From positions 1 to 12,741 of the forward strand of contig JACREV010000103.1 of assembly GCA_016218095.1 (NCBI GenBank): 12,741 nt of DNA. Reading direction: 5' to 3'. The notes under the pieces are model-generated. The model saw only the letters and a program-made list of their open reading frames with translations, did not search any database and was not told the origin of the DNA. Shown here in pieces: positions 1 through 7,317 of the stretch; positions within the stretch are counted from its first letter, which is position 1; the number at the start of each line of letters is the position of its first letter. Both the position numbers and the translations under genes were made by a program. Source of the stretch: Deltaproteobacteria bacterium (GTDB taxonomy: Bacteria; Desulfobacterota; GWC2-55-46).

Positions 1-490
1 AGGCGACGCGCTTTCCGAGGGCTAGGAGGCGCTTTATCGCAACAGCCGCGTCGTTTATGTAGCAGAACCCCGAGGCCCTGTTCGGCATCGCGTGGTGGAG
101 GCCTCCGGCGATGTTGAATGCGACCCGCGCCGCGCCGCTTGCGACGAGCTCAGCGGCCTGTATGGAGGCGCCGGTCGACCACGCGGACCACTCGTAGACG
201 CCGTTGAATACCGGGTTGTCTCCGAAGCCGAGCCCGTGGACAGAGCCATCTACCGGGATTATCCCGGTATTCGCCTCTTTTAAAACCCTCACATACTCCC
301 GCGAGTGGAATAGCTCGATCTCGGCCTCGGTCGCCTGCCGAGCCGGGACTATTTCGGAGTCCGGCAGTTTCGTCAATTTCAACTCTTCCATCAGCTCATA
401 GGTGAGCTTGAGCCTCACCGGCCTCATCGGGTGGCTGGGGCCGTAGTGGAACGAGCCGAATTTTTCAGAGTAGATGAACGCTGTCTTCAT
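1..490 (-). CDS. acuC: AcuC-like histone deacetylase family protein (N-terminal part; runs off the window)
   Basis: This is the first 163 residues of a class I HDAC/AcuC-type zinc amidohydrolase, which removes acetyl groups from lysine side chains in the cytoplasm; in Bacillus, AcuC deacetylates acetyl-CoA synthetase. The N-terminus (MKTAFIYSEKFGSFHYGPSH) followed by PMRPVRLKLTYELM is typical of the family. The catalytic region is visible: GGLHHAMPNRASGFCYIND, with the His-His dyad at residues 132-133 and the conserved G-F-C-Y at 141-144. The zinc ligands lie beyond the left edge. The start is an ATG at 490 with no strong ribosome binding site. It lies 79 bp downstream of the ABC permease on the same strand, so it could be read through from the efflux operon, although a functional link is not obvious. 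The family call is secure; the acuC name and the substrate are inferred. Confidence 0.9.
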   Translation of the reverse strand, partial: MKTAFIYSEKFGSFHYGPSHPMRPVRLKLTYELMEELKLTKLPDSEIVPARQATEAEIELFHSREYVRVLKEANTGIIPVDGSVHGLGFGDNPVFNGVYEWSAWSTGASIQAAELVASGAARVAFNIAGGLHHAMPNRASGFCYINDAAVAIKRLLALGKRVA

Positions 491-569
491 TTGTTACCCA
501 CGGGTCGCGGCGCGCAAATTTCCGGCTTCTGACTATTTTAGGCTACCTCTAAAAATTAGGTATTTTTAG

Positions 570-1778
570 CTATTCATACCTCAAGGCCTCTATCGGGTCA
601 AGCAGCGAGGCCTTCCTCGCCGGGTATATACCGAATATTAGGCCGATGAGGACCGAGAAGAAGAACCCGAGCGCGATGGACGACGGGGTTATGACCGTCT
701 CCCAGTCGCCGAAAAACGAGATAGACGCCCCGAGGCCGACCCCGAGCGCGATGCCTATGAGCCCGCCGGAGACTGTTATGACGAGCGCCTCTATCAGGAA
801 CTGCCTCAATATATCTCTTCTCCGCGCGCCGACGGCCATGCGGATGCCTATCTCCCTTGTCCGCTCGGTTACAGAGACGAGCATTATGTTCATGACCCCT
901 ATGCCGCCGACGAGGAGCGAGACCGCGGCTATGCCGGACAACAGGATGGAGAAGGTCTGCGAGGTCTTCTGCATAGTCGCTATCATCTCGGAGAAGTCCC
1001 TTATCGAGAAGTCCGACTCCACGCCTTCGGGTATCCTGTGGCGCGCGCGGAGCACACGCTCTATCCCCTTCTTCACATCCGGGATATCCTCGTAGTTCTC
1101 GACCTGTATGTTTATGTCGTTCAGGAAGTCCTGGTTGTATAGCCTCCTCATATAAGTGGAGACGGGGATGAAGACCTGGTCGTCGGGGTCGAACCACGAG
1201 GTCTGCCCCTTCGTCGACATGATCCCTATTACGGTGAAGGTCTGCCCCTCTATCTTTATCTCCTCCCCTATCGCCGGGCCGTCCTCGAAGAGGTCTTTTT
1301 TCACGGTCGTGCCTATGGCCGCGACCCTCTTCATGAGCTTGATGTCGGTCTCGTCGAAGAACCTGCCTTCCGCCACCGGGAAGTTGTTTATCTCCATGAA
1401 GAGCGGGGTCGTGCCGGTTATCAGGGACGTCGCGTTCCTGTTCGCGTACTTTACCTGGCCCATCGAGCCCGCCGACGGGCTTATGCTCCTGATGCCCGGG
1501 ACCTCTTTTTCTATCGCCTCGGCGTCGTCCATGGTGAGGTTCTCTACCGACCCTGTCCGGACGTGGCCGAGACGCGCGGCGCCCGGCCTTACCTTCAGCT
1601 GGTTCGTCCCGAACCTCGATATCGACTCCATCACCTGCTTCTTCGCCCCTTCGCCGAGGGACAACATGGCGATTATCGCGGCGACCCCTATGATGATGCC
1701 GAGCATGGTGAGGGACGTCCTCAGCTTGTTGGCGAGGATGCCTCTCCACGCGACCTTTATGACCTGCCAGAAGAGCAT
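570..1778 (-). CDS. MacB-type ABC transporter permease (FtsX/MacB_PCD family)
   Basis: This is a 402-residue inner-membrane permease with the usual MacB/LolC topology. TM1 lies at about residues 21-41, followed by a large periplasmic MacB_PCD domain (about 45-270) and TM2 to TM4 at about 276-300, 330-356 and 366-386. The cytoplasmic coupling segment ERTREIGIRMAVGAR (about 305-319) and the C-terminal signature YPARKASLLDPIEALRYE (385-402) are family hallmarks. The length matches stand-alone permeases; in E. coli MacB the permease is fused to the ATPase. Its ATG overlaps the stop of the upstream ATPase by one base (TGATG), which implies translational coupling and a stable pair. As a mechanotransmission transporter it probably drives the adaptor and TolC-like channel encoded upstream, exporting a substrate from the periplasm. 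The substrate (macrolide, peptide, lipid or siderophore) cannot be told from sequence. Confidence 0.95.
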   Translation of the reverse strand: MLFWQVIKVAWRGILANKLRTSLTMLGIIIGVAAIIAMLSLGEGAKKQVMESISRFGTNQLKVRPGAARLGHVRTGSVENLTMDDAEAIEKEVPGIRSISPSAGSMGQVKYANRNATSLITGTTPLFMEINNFPVAEGRFFDETDIKLMKRVAAIGTTVKKDLFEDGPAIGEEIKIEGQTFTVIGIMSTKGQTSWFDPDDQVFIPVSTYMRRLYNQDFLNDINIQVENYEDIPDVKKGIERVLRARHRIPEGVESDFSIRDFSEMIATMQKTSQTFSILLSGIAAVSLLVGGIGVMNIMLVSVTERTREIGIRMAVGARRRDILRQFLIEALVITVSGGLIGIALGVGLGASISFFGDWETVITPSSIALGFFFSVLIGLIFGIYPARKASLLDPIEALRYE

Positions 1779-2443
1779 CAGTCGACGCGGCTCGTTATGA
1801 CGCCGTCCTTTATGGTTATGACCCTCTCCGAGTGCGCCGCTATGGCCTGGTCGTGTGTCACGATGACGAGGGTCGTCCCCTTCGCGTTCAAATCCTTGAG
1901 TATAGCCATGATCTCGGCGCCTGTCCTGGAGTCGAGGTTCCCCGTCGGTTCGTCCCCGAGTATTATCGGGGGCCTCAAGACTATCGCCCTCGCTATCGCG
2001 ACCCTCTGCCTCTCCCCGCCGGAGAGCTCGTTCGGCCTGTGGTCGAGCCTGTGTCCAAGCCCCACCTCTTTTAACGCCTCGACGGCAAGCGCCCTCGGCT
2101 CCCTTACCCCGGAATAGAGGAGCGGGAGCTCGACGTTCTCAGTCGCGCTCTCCCTTGGAAGGAGGTTGAAGGTCTGGAAGACGAACCCGATGTTCCTGTT
2201 CCTCACCTTCGCGAGCGCCTCCTCGTCCATCTCGTCGACCCTCGTCCCTGAGAGGACGTACGAGCCTCCGGTCGGCCTGTCGAGGCATCCGATAAGGTTC
2301 ATGAGAGTGGATTTGCCTGAGCCGGAGGGGCCCATTATGGATACGAACTCGCCGGACTCGATCTTCAAGTCGACGCCCTTAAGGACGTCGACCTCGGTTG
2401 CGCCCATCATGTACTTCTTTGTTATGGAAGTGAGTTCTATCAA
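1778..2443 (-). CDS. MacB/LolD-type ABC transporter ATP-binding protein
   Basis: This 221-residue nucleotide-binding subunit energises the adjacent permease. All the ABC motifs are intact: Walker A GPSGSGKST (38-46), Q-loop Gln90 (VFQTFNLLP), signature LSGGERQ (140-146), Walker B with catalytic Glu (ILGDEPTG, Asp164-Glu165), D-loop NLD and H-loop His197. The short N-terminus MIELTSITKKYMMGATEVDVL and the total length fit the MacB/LolD subfamily. The start that matches the family is a TTG at 2443. No in-frame ATG lies upstream and no clear Shine-Dalgarno sequence precedes it; the next ATG (residue 12) would cut off the first beta strand. The gene is separated from the adaptor gene by 377 bp of repeat-rich sequence, so its expression may depend on read-through or on an unseen promoter. 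Function as an ABC ATPase is certain; the start codon is moderately sure. Confidence 0.95.
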   Translation of the reverse strand: MIELTSITKKYMMGATEVDVLKGVDLKIESGEFVSIMGPSGSGKSTLMNLIGCLDRPTGGSYVLSGTRVDEMDEEALAKVRNRNIGFVFQTFNLLPRESATENVELPLLYSGVREPRALAVEALKEVGLGHRLDHRPNELSGGERQRVAIARAIVLRPPIILGDEPTGNLDSRTGAEIMAILKDLNAKGTTLVIVTHDQAIAAHSERVITIKDGVITSRVD

Positions 2444-2549
2444 TTCGATAAATGGTTTATAAGGTGAGGCCCTCGCCCGGCAAGTCGGACGGGGTATCTA
2501 TGCGCGATTCGGATATTCTCCTGTTTCCAAGCGACCAAGGCATAAGACG

Positions 2550-2622
2550 CTGGATTCCCGCTTAAGGCGCGCGGGAATGACGGTTTAGTTTGTCATTCCC
2601 GAGGTCTTTATCGGGAATCCAG
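2550..2622. repeat. Double inverted repeat (dispersed palindromic element)
   Basis: The outer arms CTGGATTCCCG (2550-2560) and CGGGAATCCAG (2612-2622) are perfect reverse complements. The inner arms CGGGAATGAC (2572-2581) and GTCATTCCCG (2592-2601) are also perfect reverse complements. Each half can alternatively fold on itself, for example TTCCCGC with GCGGGAA, so the unit can form one long or two short hairpins. The GGATTCCCG...CGGGAATGAC pattern resembles short dispersed repeats I recall from many GC-rich environmental proteobacterial genomes; copy number here cannot be checked from one window. Confidence 0.75.
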
Positions 2623-2671
2623 TTCTAAAACACCAGATTTCTACCTAAAGTGGATTAGACTGTTTTTATAT

Positions 2672-2710
2672 AATCTCCCCCAACCCCTCTTTAAAAAAGA
2701 GGGGAGCAAC
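2672..2710. repeat. C-rich/G-rich hairpin repeat, copy 1
   Basis: A perfect 9-bp stem CCCCTCTTT (2684-2692) / AAAGAGGGG (2696-2704) with an AAA loop sits between conserved flanks CTCCCCCAA and GAGC. The unit resembles the copy at 10037-10077 read on the other strand (CTCCCCC, two bases, CCCCTCCTT stem, then GAGC), which marks it as one member of a dispersed family. No T run follows the stem, so it is unlikely to be an efficient terminator. Confidence 0.65.
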
Positions 2711-2715
2711 CAATA

Positions 2716-2820
2716 GCCATGCGCCGAGCAGTCCTTGCCGGACGGGCAAATCCATATCCAACGGCTGTCTTCAAACAGGGTCTCAGTGGCCCGGATTTGA
2801 CTTTGGCCATGCGCCGAGCA
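2716..2820. repeat. 15-bp direct repeat pair flanking 75 bp
   Basis: The sequence GCCATGCGCCGAGCA occurs at 2716-2730 and again at 2806-2820, 90 bp apart and without mismatch. The 75 bp between them contain only weak hairpins (for example TTGCC/GGCAA near 2744-2758) and no open reading frame of note. The right copy ends exactly at the adaptor stop codon (TAA, 2823-2821 on the minus strand). It could be a target-site-like duplication or two copies of a dispersed repeat end. Confidence 0.7.
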
Positions 2821-3969
2821 TTAGAAGAAGAACCTCTTCTTCTTTTTGGACGTCTCCCCGTTGGCGTTTATCGCCGAGGTGACGACCTCGACCCCGTCCC
2901 CTACGCCCTCTGAGATGACCGTATGGACACCGTTCGTCTCGGCGGTCTTGACGGGCGTCCACCTGGGCGAGCCGTTCTCCATGACAAAGACGCCCGTTCC
3001 GCCGTCTTTGGTCTTCACCGCCTCTTTGGGAACGAGGAGCGCGTCGGTTATAAGCCTTGTGAGGACCTTGACGTCTGCGGTCATGCCCGGCTTAAGCAGG
3101 GCCTTGTCCTTATCCGTTATGGCGACGACTACCTCGAAGACCGTGACGGTCCTCTCCACCTTGCCCTTTGGCGCTATCCTCTCGATGGTCCCGGCAAAGG
3201 TCTTCTCCGGCATGGAGTCTATCTTTATGGAGGCCTCCTGGCCCGGGACTATCCTCGCGATGTCGACCTCGTCGACCTCGGCTACCACGCGGATCTTATC
3301 GAGGTCGGCGATGCTGAATATCTGGGTGCCTTCCGAGGCGGAAGACAGGGTCGAGGATATCACCTGCCCGCGGTCGACGAACTTCCTTAAAATCGTCCCG
3401 GCGAACGGGGCCTTTATCTCGGTATCCGAGAGCCTGTCGTTCGCCTCTCTTAAGGCCTCGCGGGATTGCAAGAGCTCGGCCTCGGAGAGGGCGAGGTCGG
3501 CCTTCGCCTTTTCTATCGAGACCTCGGCGTCGTCGAGCTCCTGCCTCGATATTATCCCATCCTGATAGAGATTTCTCTGGCGCTCTAATTTCACGGAGGA
3601 GTCCTTAAGGGAAATGCGGGCCTTATCGAGCCTCGCCTTTGCCATGAGGAGGTTCGCCTCTGCCTGGTTCGCGCGCGCGCGCTCGGTCTTGGGGTCGAGC
3701 TTTACTATCGTCTGGCCCTTATCGACCAGGTCGCCCTCGTTGAAGGGGAACTCGGTTATCTCTCCGCCGGCCTTGCTTTTGACGACGACCTCGACGTCGG
3801 GAGAGACTACCCCGGCTGAGACGACCTCGATCCTCAAGTCCCCCTTCATCGCCTTCGCGGTCTTTATGGGACCGGCGTCATTGACCGGCTTGCCGTTCCC
3901 TGACAATAAAAATATCGCCGCCACAACGGCTACGAGAGCGGGTATCGCGTAGAGCAAGACCTTCTTCAA
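2821..3969 (-). CDS. MacA/HlyD-type periplasmic adaptor (membrane fusion protein)
   Basis: This 382-residue RND/MacA-type adaptor bridges the inner-membrane ABC pair and the TolC-like channel. An N-terminal membrane anchor lies at about residues 4-23. A biotinyl-lipoyl half-motif follows at about 45-92, then an alpha-helical hairpin rich in Ala, Glu, Lys and Leu (about 95-182), the second lipoyl half TEIKAPFAGTIL (183-194), a beta-barrel domain (about 225-305, with VPGQEASIKI) and a membrane-proximal domain (VPKEAV at 313-318). No lipobox cysteine is present. The chosen start is a TTG at 3969 preceded by AAGGGG four bases upstream; an in-frame CTG at 3987 would add six residues. The C-terminus is a basic and aromatic tail (KKKKRFFF). 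The gene begins 14 bp after the TolC-like stop codon, which supports co-transcription. Family assignment is very secure; the transported substrate is unknown. Confidence 0.94.
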   Translation of the reverse strand: MKKVLLYAIPALVAVVAAIFLLSGNGKPVNDAGPIKTAKAMKGDLRIEVVSAGVVSPDVEVVVKSKAGGEITEFPFNEGDLVDKGQTIVKLDPKTERARANQAEANLLMAKARLDKARISLKDSSVKLERQRNLYQDGIISRQELDDAEVSIEKAKADLALSEAELLQSREALREANDRLSDTEIKAPFAGTILRKFVDRGQVISSTLSSASEGTQIFSIADLDKIRVVAEVDEVDIARIVPGQEASIKIDSMPEKTFAGTIERIAPKGKVERTVTVFEVVVAITDKDKALLKPGMTADVKVLTRLITDALLVPKEAVKTKDGGTGVFVMENGSPRWTPVKTAETNGVHTVISEGVGDGVEVVTSAINANGETSKKKKRFFF

Positions 3970-3983
3970 GAGACCCCTTATCT

Positions 3984-5465
3984 TCAGTCCATCTTTATGG
4001 AGAGCTCGTCCAGGAGCGTCCCCTTTTCCCTGTAATAGGTGATTATCGCCTTGTTGAGGTCCGAGACCGCGGCTATTTCATTGAGGCGCGCCTTCGCGAG
4101 GTCCTCCTGTATGCGGAGCACGTTGTAGGTAGTGGACCTCCCTGCAGAGAGCTTCTTCTCCTCTGCCACGAGAGACTCCCTTGTAAGGTCCGTTGCGACC
4201 CGCGCGGCCTCGAGCCTGATCCTCCCCGACTCTATGTCCTTAAGGGCGTTGTCTACGTTTAATATTATCTGCTGTTCGAGCCTGCGAAGCCTCAAGACCG
4301 CCTGGTCCGTCTCAAGCCTCGAAGCGGTGAGCGCCCCCACCGCGGCCCTGTTGCCGATGGGGTAGCTGAATAAGAGCCCTATCGTCCACTCGGGGGAGTC
4401 GAGGTCAAAGGACGAGCTGAAGCTCTCGCCTATGCCGTTAAATCCGTAGCTCGCCTCAAGGTCGACCTCTGGTAGCTTCTGGTCCTCGGCAAAGACGGTC
4501 TGCAAGCGCCCCTTGTCTATTACCGCTACGGTCTCGCGGTAGTCCGGGCGCGTTGCGACCGCTTTTTTCACGCTCTCCTCGTACCCCTCTGGCTCGGCCT
4601 TTAAAGGCGAATCGGACGAGGGGATAATTTCGGTGTCCTTTATGGAGTGGACGTCGGAGGCGATGAGTATCTTTATCGCGTTCTCGGTGTCCTTGACGGA
4701 TTTCAGCGCGACGATGACGTCGTCCTTCCTCGCCGCCGCGGCGGCCTCGGCCTGAACGACCTCGAGCGCGGAAATCGCCCCGGCAGAGAGCTTCTTCCTG
4801 TTTATCTCAAAGAGCGTCCCGGCGAGGTTCTGCGACTCGACCCTTACCTTAAGCTCCTCGCGGACCCTGACGAGGTCCCAGTACTTGAGGCCGAACTCGG
4901 AGACCGTGTCGAGTATCTTCTGCTTCAACCTGTGGACGGAAATGTCCCTGTCCTTCTGCGCAATATTCAGCTCCGCTATGTTGGAATCCCGGCCGAAGCC
5001 CTTGAGTAACGGCTGTGTTATGGTAAAGCCCGTGAACGACACGTACTCGTAGTTGAAGTTGTTGAGCGTCTCCGAGGTCCAGTCGTTCCTTACTTCAAGC
5101 GTGTACTCGGTCCCGTACCGGGATTTGCCCGTTACGCCGGTCTCGAGGCTGTAGGTCGTCGAGTCAACCGTAGAGAGCCCTCCCAATGAGACGCTTTCGC
5201 GCGCGCTCAAGGGGGTCATGACGTCCTGCCTCTGCATCGAGGCGAAGAGGCTCAAGTCGAACGCCCCCTCCTCGGCCAATATCCCGGCCTCGGCTATCTC
5301 GGGGGAGACCCGCTCTATCGTTATGTCGAGGTTGTTCTCGAGGACCTTTACCACCCCGTCCTTGAGCGAGAGAAACATCTCTTTTCTTTGCTCTTGTGCG
5401 CTCGCGCCTGTTGGTAGAAGGGCGAGGCAGGCGACGGCTATGGCGGTTTTCGCGTAAATGCGCAT
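3984..5465 (-). CDS. TolC-like outer membrane efflux protein (OEP family)
   Basis: This 493-residue outer-membrane channel subunit should trimerise and dock with the adaptor encoded next. A signal peptide is evident: MRIYAKTAIAVACLALLPTG followed by an ASA-Q cleavage site near residues 23-24. Two OEP repeats follow, with long Ala/Glu/Leu-rich helices (about 155-235 and 375-480). Family-typical segments are TQPLLKGFG, ALEVVQAEAA, RPDYRE and GLLFSYPIGN. Reading could also open at a TTG at 5525, but that codon lies inside the -35 box of the promoter and would bury the signal peptide, so the ATG at 5465 is preferred; AAAGG lies about 11 bases upstream. It is the first gene of the efflux operon, which is the reverse of the common adaptor-ABC-channel order. 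OEP membership is certain; the export substrate is not known. Confidence 0.93.
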   Translation of the reverse strand: MRIYAKTAIAVACLALLPTGASAQEQRKEMFLSLKDGVVKVLENNLDITIERVSPEIAEAGILAEEGAFDLSLFASMQRQDVMTPLSARESVSLGGLSTVDSTTYSLETGVTGKSRYGTEYTLEVRNDWTSETLNNFNYEYVSFTGFTITQPLLKGFGRDSNIAELNIAQKDRDISVHRLKQKILDTVSEFGLKYWDLVRVREELKVRVESQNLAGTLFEINRKKLSAGAISALEVVQAEAAAAARKDDVIVALKSVKDTENAIKILIASDVHSIKDTEIIPSSDSPLKAEPEGYEESVKKAVATRPDYRETVAVIDKGRLQTVFAEDQKLPEVDLEASYGFNGIGESFSSSFDLDSPEWTIGLLFSYPIGNRAAVGALTASRLETDQAVLRLRRLEQQIILNVDNALKDIESGRIRLEAARVATDLTRESLVAEEKKLSAGRSTTYNVLRIQEDLAKARLNEIAAVSDLNKAIITYYREKGTLLDELSIKMD

Positions 5466-5496
5466 CCGGCAAAGACCTTTGAAGAGAGATAGAGGA

Positions 5497-5525
5497 ATGA
5501 TAATAGCCGCGCCTTTCGCTGTCAA
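5497..5525 (-). promoter_or_regulatory. Sigma-70-type promoter of the efflux operon
   Basis: On the minus strand a perfect -35 box TTGACA (5525-5520) is followed, after 17 bases, by a -10 box TATCAT (5502-5497; five of six consensus bases). The predicted transcript starts near 5490, giving a leader of about 25 bases before the ATG at 5465. The box positions rule out the longer TTG start at 5525. Confidence 0.6.
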
Positions 5526-5633
5526 GCAAAAGGCGCGCGGGACCCGGCGCCCGCCAACCGGCAGGCGTACATATTATCACAAAACCCTTGTACGAGTATT
5601 TTTAAAAAGAGGGTGAAAAAGGGCGGAAAGGGG

Positions 5634-6314
5634 TCAGCACTTCTTCTTCTGGATCGGGCGGGCGGCCTCGCGGAGCAACATGTTCCTGGGCCTGACGCCA
5701 ATAGAGTTGTCCTTCGGGGGCGCGATCTTTTTCATGAGGTGGAGCCTCCCCTGCTCCTTGAGCCTCTTGTATATCCTTACCCAGGCGCATTCGTTTTCAG
5801 GGTTCACCTCGCACATGCCCTCCACCACCCCGCCGCACGGGCCGTTAAGGAGCCCCTTGGGGCACTCGGTGTGCGGGCAGATGCCGCCCGTCTCGATAAG
5901 CACGCACTCGCCGCAGAGCGAGCACCCCTCGAAGAACCTCCCGACCCTCTCAACGGTTGCCAGAAATATGGAATCGAGCGCCGGAAGCACGGGTTGCGTC
6001 TCCTCGGCTACGTCGGCGACGGTCCTCACTCCGGCGCCGCAGGCAAGGACAAGGACCGCGTCGGCCTTTCCCAAGGCCTCCTTCGTCTTGTACTCGCGTA
6101 GCGCCAATTGCCTGTAGCAGGTCTCCTCGGGAAGAGACGACCCGACGACCTCGAAGCCGCGGTCGGTCAAGACCCTCGACATATCCTCGAGCTCTTTCCT
6201 GCCGCCTGTCTGGCACTGCTCGGCGCAGGAGTCGCACCCGAAGAGCCACACGGTCTTCTTGCCCTTCAATGCCTCGACTATCTTCTCTATATCTTTTTTC
6301 TTTGTGATTATCAT
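5634..6314 (-). CDS. metV: MetV-like protein (methylenetetrahydrofolate reductase C-terminal domain family)
   Basis: This 226-residue cysteine-rich protein matches the MTHFR_C/MetV family, the partner subunit of MetF in the methylene-THF reductase of acetogens and other Wood-Ljungdahl organisms. In that complex MetV is thought to carry metal clusters that pass electrons to or stabilise MetF. Fourteen cysteines are present: 27, 30, 34, 66, 92, 131, 134, 137, 146, 151, 160, 168, 176 and 226. C27xxC30xxxC34 sits in an N-terminal Rossmann-like half. C131xxCxxC137 through C176 form the C-terminal cluster region with the signature NGPCGGVVEGMCEVNPE (157-173) and CAWVRIYKRL. The ATG at 6314 lies 16 bp after the folD stop; no Shine-Dalgarno is evident, so translation is probably coupled. 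MetF, usually adjacent, is not in this window. The family is confident; metal content and partner are inferred from relatives. Confidence 0.9.
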   Translation of the reverse strand: MIITKKKDIEKIVEALKGKKTVWLFGCDSCAEQCQTGGRKELEDMSRVLTDRGFEVVGSSLPEETCYRQLALREYKTKEALGKADAVLVLACGAGVRTVADVAEETQPVLPALDSIFLATVERVGRFFEGCSLCGECVLIETGGICPHTECPKGLLNGPCGGVVEGMCEVNPENECAWVRIYKRLKEQGRLHLMKKIAPPKDNSIGVRPRNMLLREAARPIQKKKC

Positions 6315-6330
6315 GGAGAGTCCGGAGGGC

Positions 6331-7191
6331 TTACAGCCCTGCCGCGTTCCTTGCGGCCGCGACGGTGTTCTTAAGGAGCATGGCTATGGTCATGGGGCCG
6401 ACCCCGCCGGGGACCGGGGTTATATGAGAGGCCTTTAACGACGCGGCGTCGAAGTCGACGTCCCCCGTGAGCTTTCCGTCGGGGGCCCTGTTCATGCCGA
6501 CGTCTATCACGATTGCGCCTTCCTTTATCCAGTCGCCCTTGACGAACCTGTCCCTGCCTATCGCCGCTACGAGTATGTCCGCCTCCCTTACCTTTTCCGG
6601 AAGGTCCTTTGTCTTTGAGTGGCAGATGGTCACGGTAGCGTTCCTCTTAAGGAGCATCATGGCCATGGGCTTGCCGACGATGTTCGACCTGCCTATGATA
6701 ACGGCGTTCTTTCCAGAGGCGTCGACGCCGGTGGAATCGAGCAACCTCATTATGCCGTACGGGGTGCAGGGCTGAAGGAGCGCATTCCCTATCATGAGCC
6801 TCCCCATATTGTACGGGTGGAAGCCGTCGACGTCCTTCGATGGCGAGATGAGGTCGAGGACGGCCTCCGAGTCCATGCGGGAGGGGAGCGGCAACTGCAC
6901 CAGTATGCCGTGGACGTCCTTCGCGGCGTTGAGCTCCCTTATTAGGGAGAGCAGCTCCTCCTCTTTAATATCGCCGGGGAGCGTGTGCTGGAAGGACTTT
7001 ATCCCCACCTCCTCGCACGCCTTTGTCTTGTTCCTTACGTATATCTGGGAGGCGGGGTTCTCGCCGACAAGGACTACCGCGAGCCCCGGCGTAAGCCCCT
7101 TTTTTTTAAGTTTCGCGACCTCGGCCTTGAGCTCCTCCCTCACCTCGGCTGATATCTTTTTCCCGTCTATTATCTGCGCTCGTCTATTCAT
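6331..7191 (-). CDS. folD: Bifunctional methylenetetrahydrofolate dehydrogenase / methenyltetrahydrofolate cyclohydrolase FolD
   Basis: FolD interconverts 5,10-methylene-THF, 5,10-methenyl-THF and 10-formyl-THF using NAD(P) in the cytoplasm. The 286-residue length is standard. Key residues align with E. coli FolD: Tyr51 and Lys55 in YVRNKTKACEEVGI, Gln99 in VQLPLP, and Asp122 in SPSKDVDGFHP. The NAD(P) domain carries GRSNIVGKP (167-175), and the C-terminal signature PGGVGPMTIAML spans 261-272. The ATG at 7191 is chosen: a longer reading from a TTG at 7254 would start inside the promoter -35 box. It forms a two-gene unit with metV, 16 bp downstream. The pairing suggests use in the methyl branch of the Wood-Ljungdahl pathway as well as in ordinary folate metabolism, which is inference. 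Confidence 0.97.
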   Translation of the reverse strand: MNRRAQIIDGKKISAEVREELKAEVAKLKKKGLTPGLAVVLVGENPASQIYVRNKTKACEEVGIKSFQHTLPGDIKEEELLSLIRELNAAKDVHGILVQLPLPSRMDSEAVLDLISPSKDVDGFHPYNMGRLMIGNALLQPCTPYGIMRLLDSTGVDASGKNAVIIGRSNIVGKPMAMMLLKRNATVTICHSKTKDLPEKVREADILVAAIGRDRFVKGDWIKEGAIVIDVGMNRAPDGKLTGDVDFDAASLKASHITPVPGGVGPMTIAMLLKNTVAAARNAAGL

Positions 7192-7224
7192 GGTTCTTTT
7201 ATCCGGAATGTTGGTTTTCCGTCC

Positions 7225-7254
7225 AGTATACTTTAAAATAACACCTGCTTGCAA
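7225..7254 (-). promoter_or_regulatory. Probable promoter of folD-metV
   Basis: On the minus strand TTGCAA (7254-7249) is followed after 18 bases by TATACT (7230-7225; five of six consensus bases). The predicted start near 7218 gives a leader of roughly 27 bases before the folD ATG. Confidence 0.5.
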
Positions 7255-7317
7255 GGAATTCAGAGTGCCTGGTCTTGTCGTCTTCGGAAATCCTGCCCCT
7301 TATAAACCCGATTGGGC

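Larger units (their letters stand above)
2444..2820. other. Gene-free 377-bp gap inside the efflux operon, filled with dispersed repeats
   Basis: No coding sequence is supported here. From left to right the gap holds a double inverted repeat (2550-2622), a C-rich/G-rich hairpin (2684-2704) and two copies of a 15-bp direct repeat (2716-2730 and 2806-2820), the second of which abuts the adaptor stop codon. No convincing sigma-70 promoter for the downstream ATPase gene is visible on the minus strand. MacA- and MacB-type genes normally sit a few bases apart, so the gap looks like an accumulation of repeat insertions. Confidence 0.7.

Noticed and set aside
549..569. 8-bp AT-only stem CTAAAAAT/ATTTTTAG directly after the permease stop
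   Set aside because: It lacks GC pairs and a following T run on the minus strand, so it is not supported as an intrinsic terminator of the efflux operon.
598..1749. Long open frame in another minus-strand phase inside the permease gene
   Set aside because: Its translation is low-complexity Arg/Gly/His-rich, typical of an out-of-phase reading of GC-rich coding DNA. The frame giving the MacB signatures is the real one.
2823..2847. Hairpin AGAAGAAGA/TCTTCTTCT followed by T residues, terminator-like on the plus strand
   Set aside because: It is produced by the codons for the Lys-rich and Phe-rich tail of the adaptor and points the wrong way for any gene ending here.
5466..5525. N-terminal extension of the TolC-like protein from a TTG at 5525
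   Set aside because: The TTG is part of a perfect -35 box and the extension would bury an otherwise clean signal peptide starting at 5465.
5581..5633. Terminator after metV
   Set aside because: Only a weak ACCCT/AGGGT pairing with a 20-base loop precedes TTTT; a hairpin near 5535-5570 has GC pairs but no T run. Read-through into the efflux operon cannot be excluded.
7192..7254. N-terminal extension of FolD from a TTG at 7254
   Set aside because: The TTG overlaps the -35 box and the extra 21 residues are outside the FolD family length; the ATG at 7191 fits.
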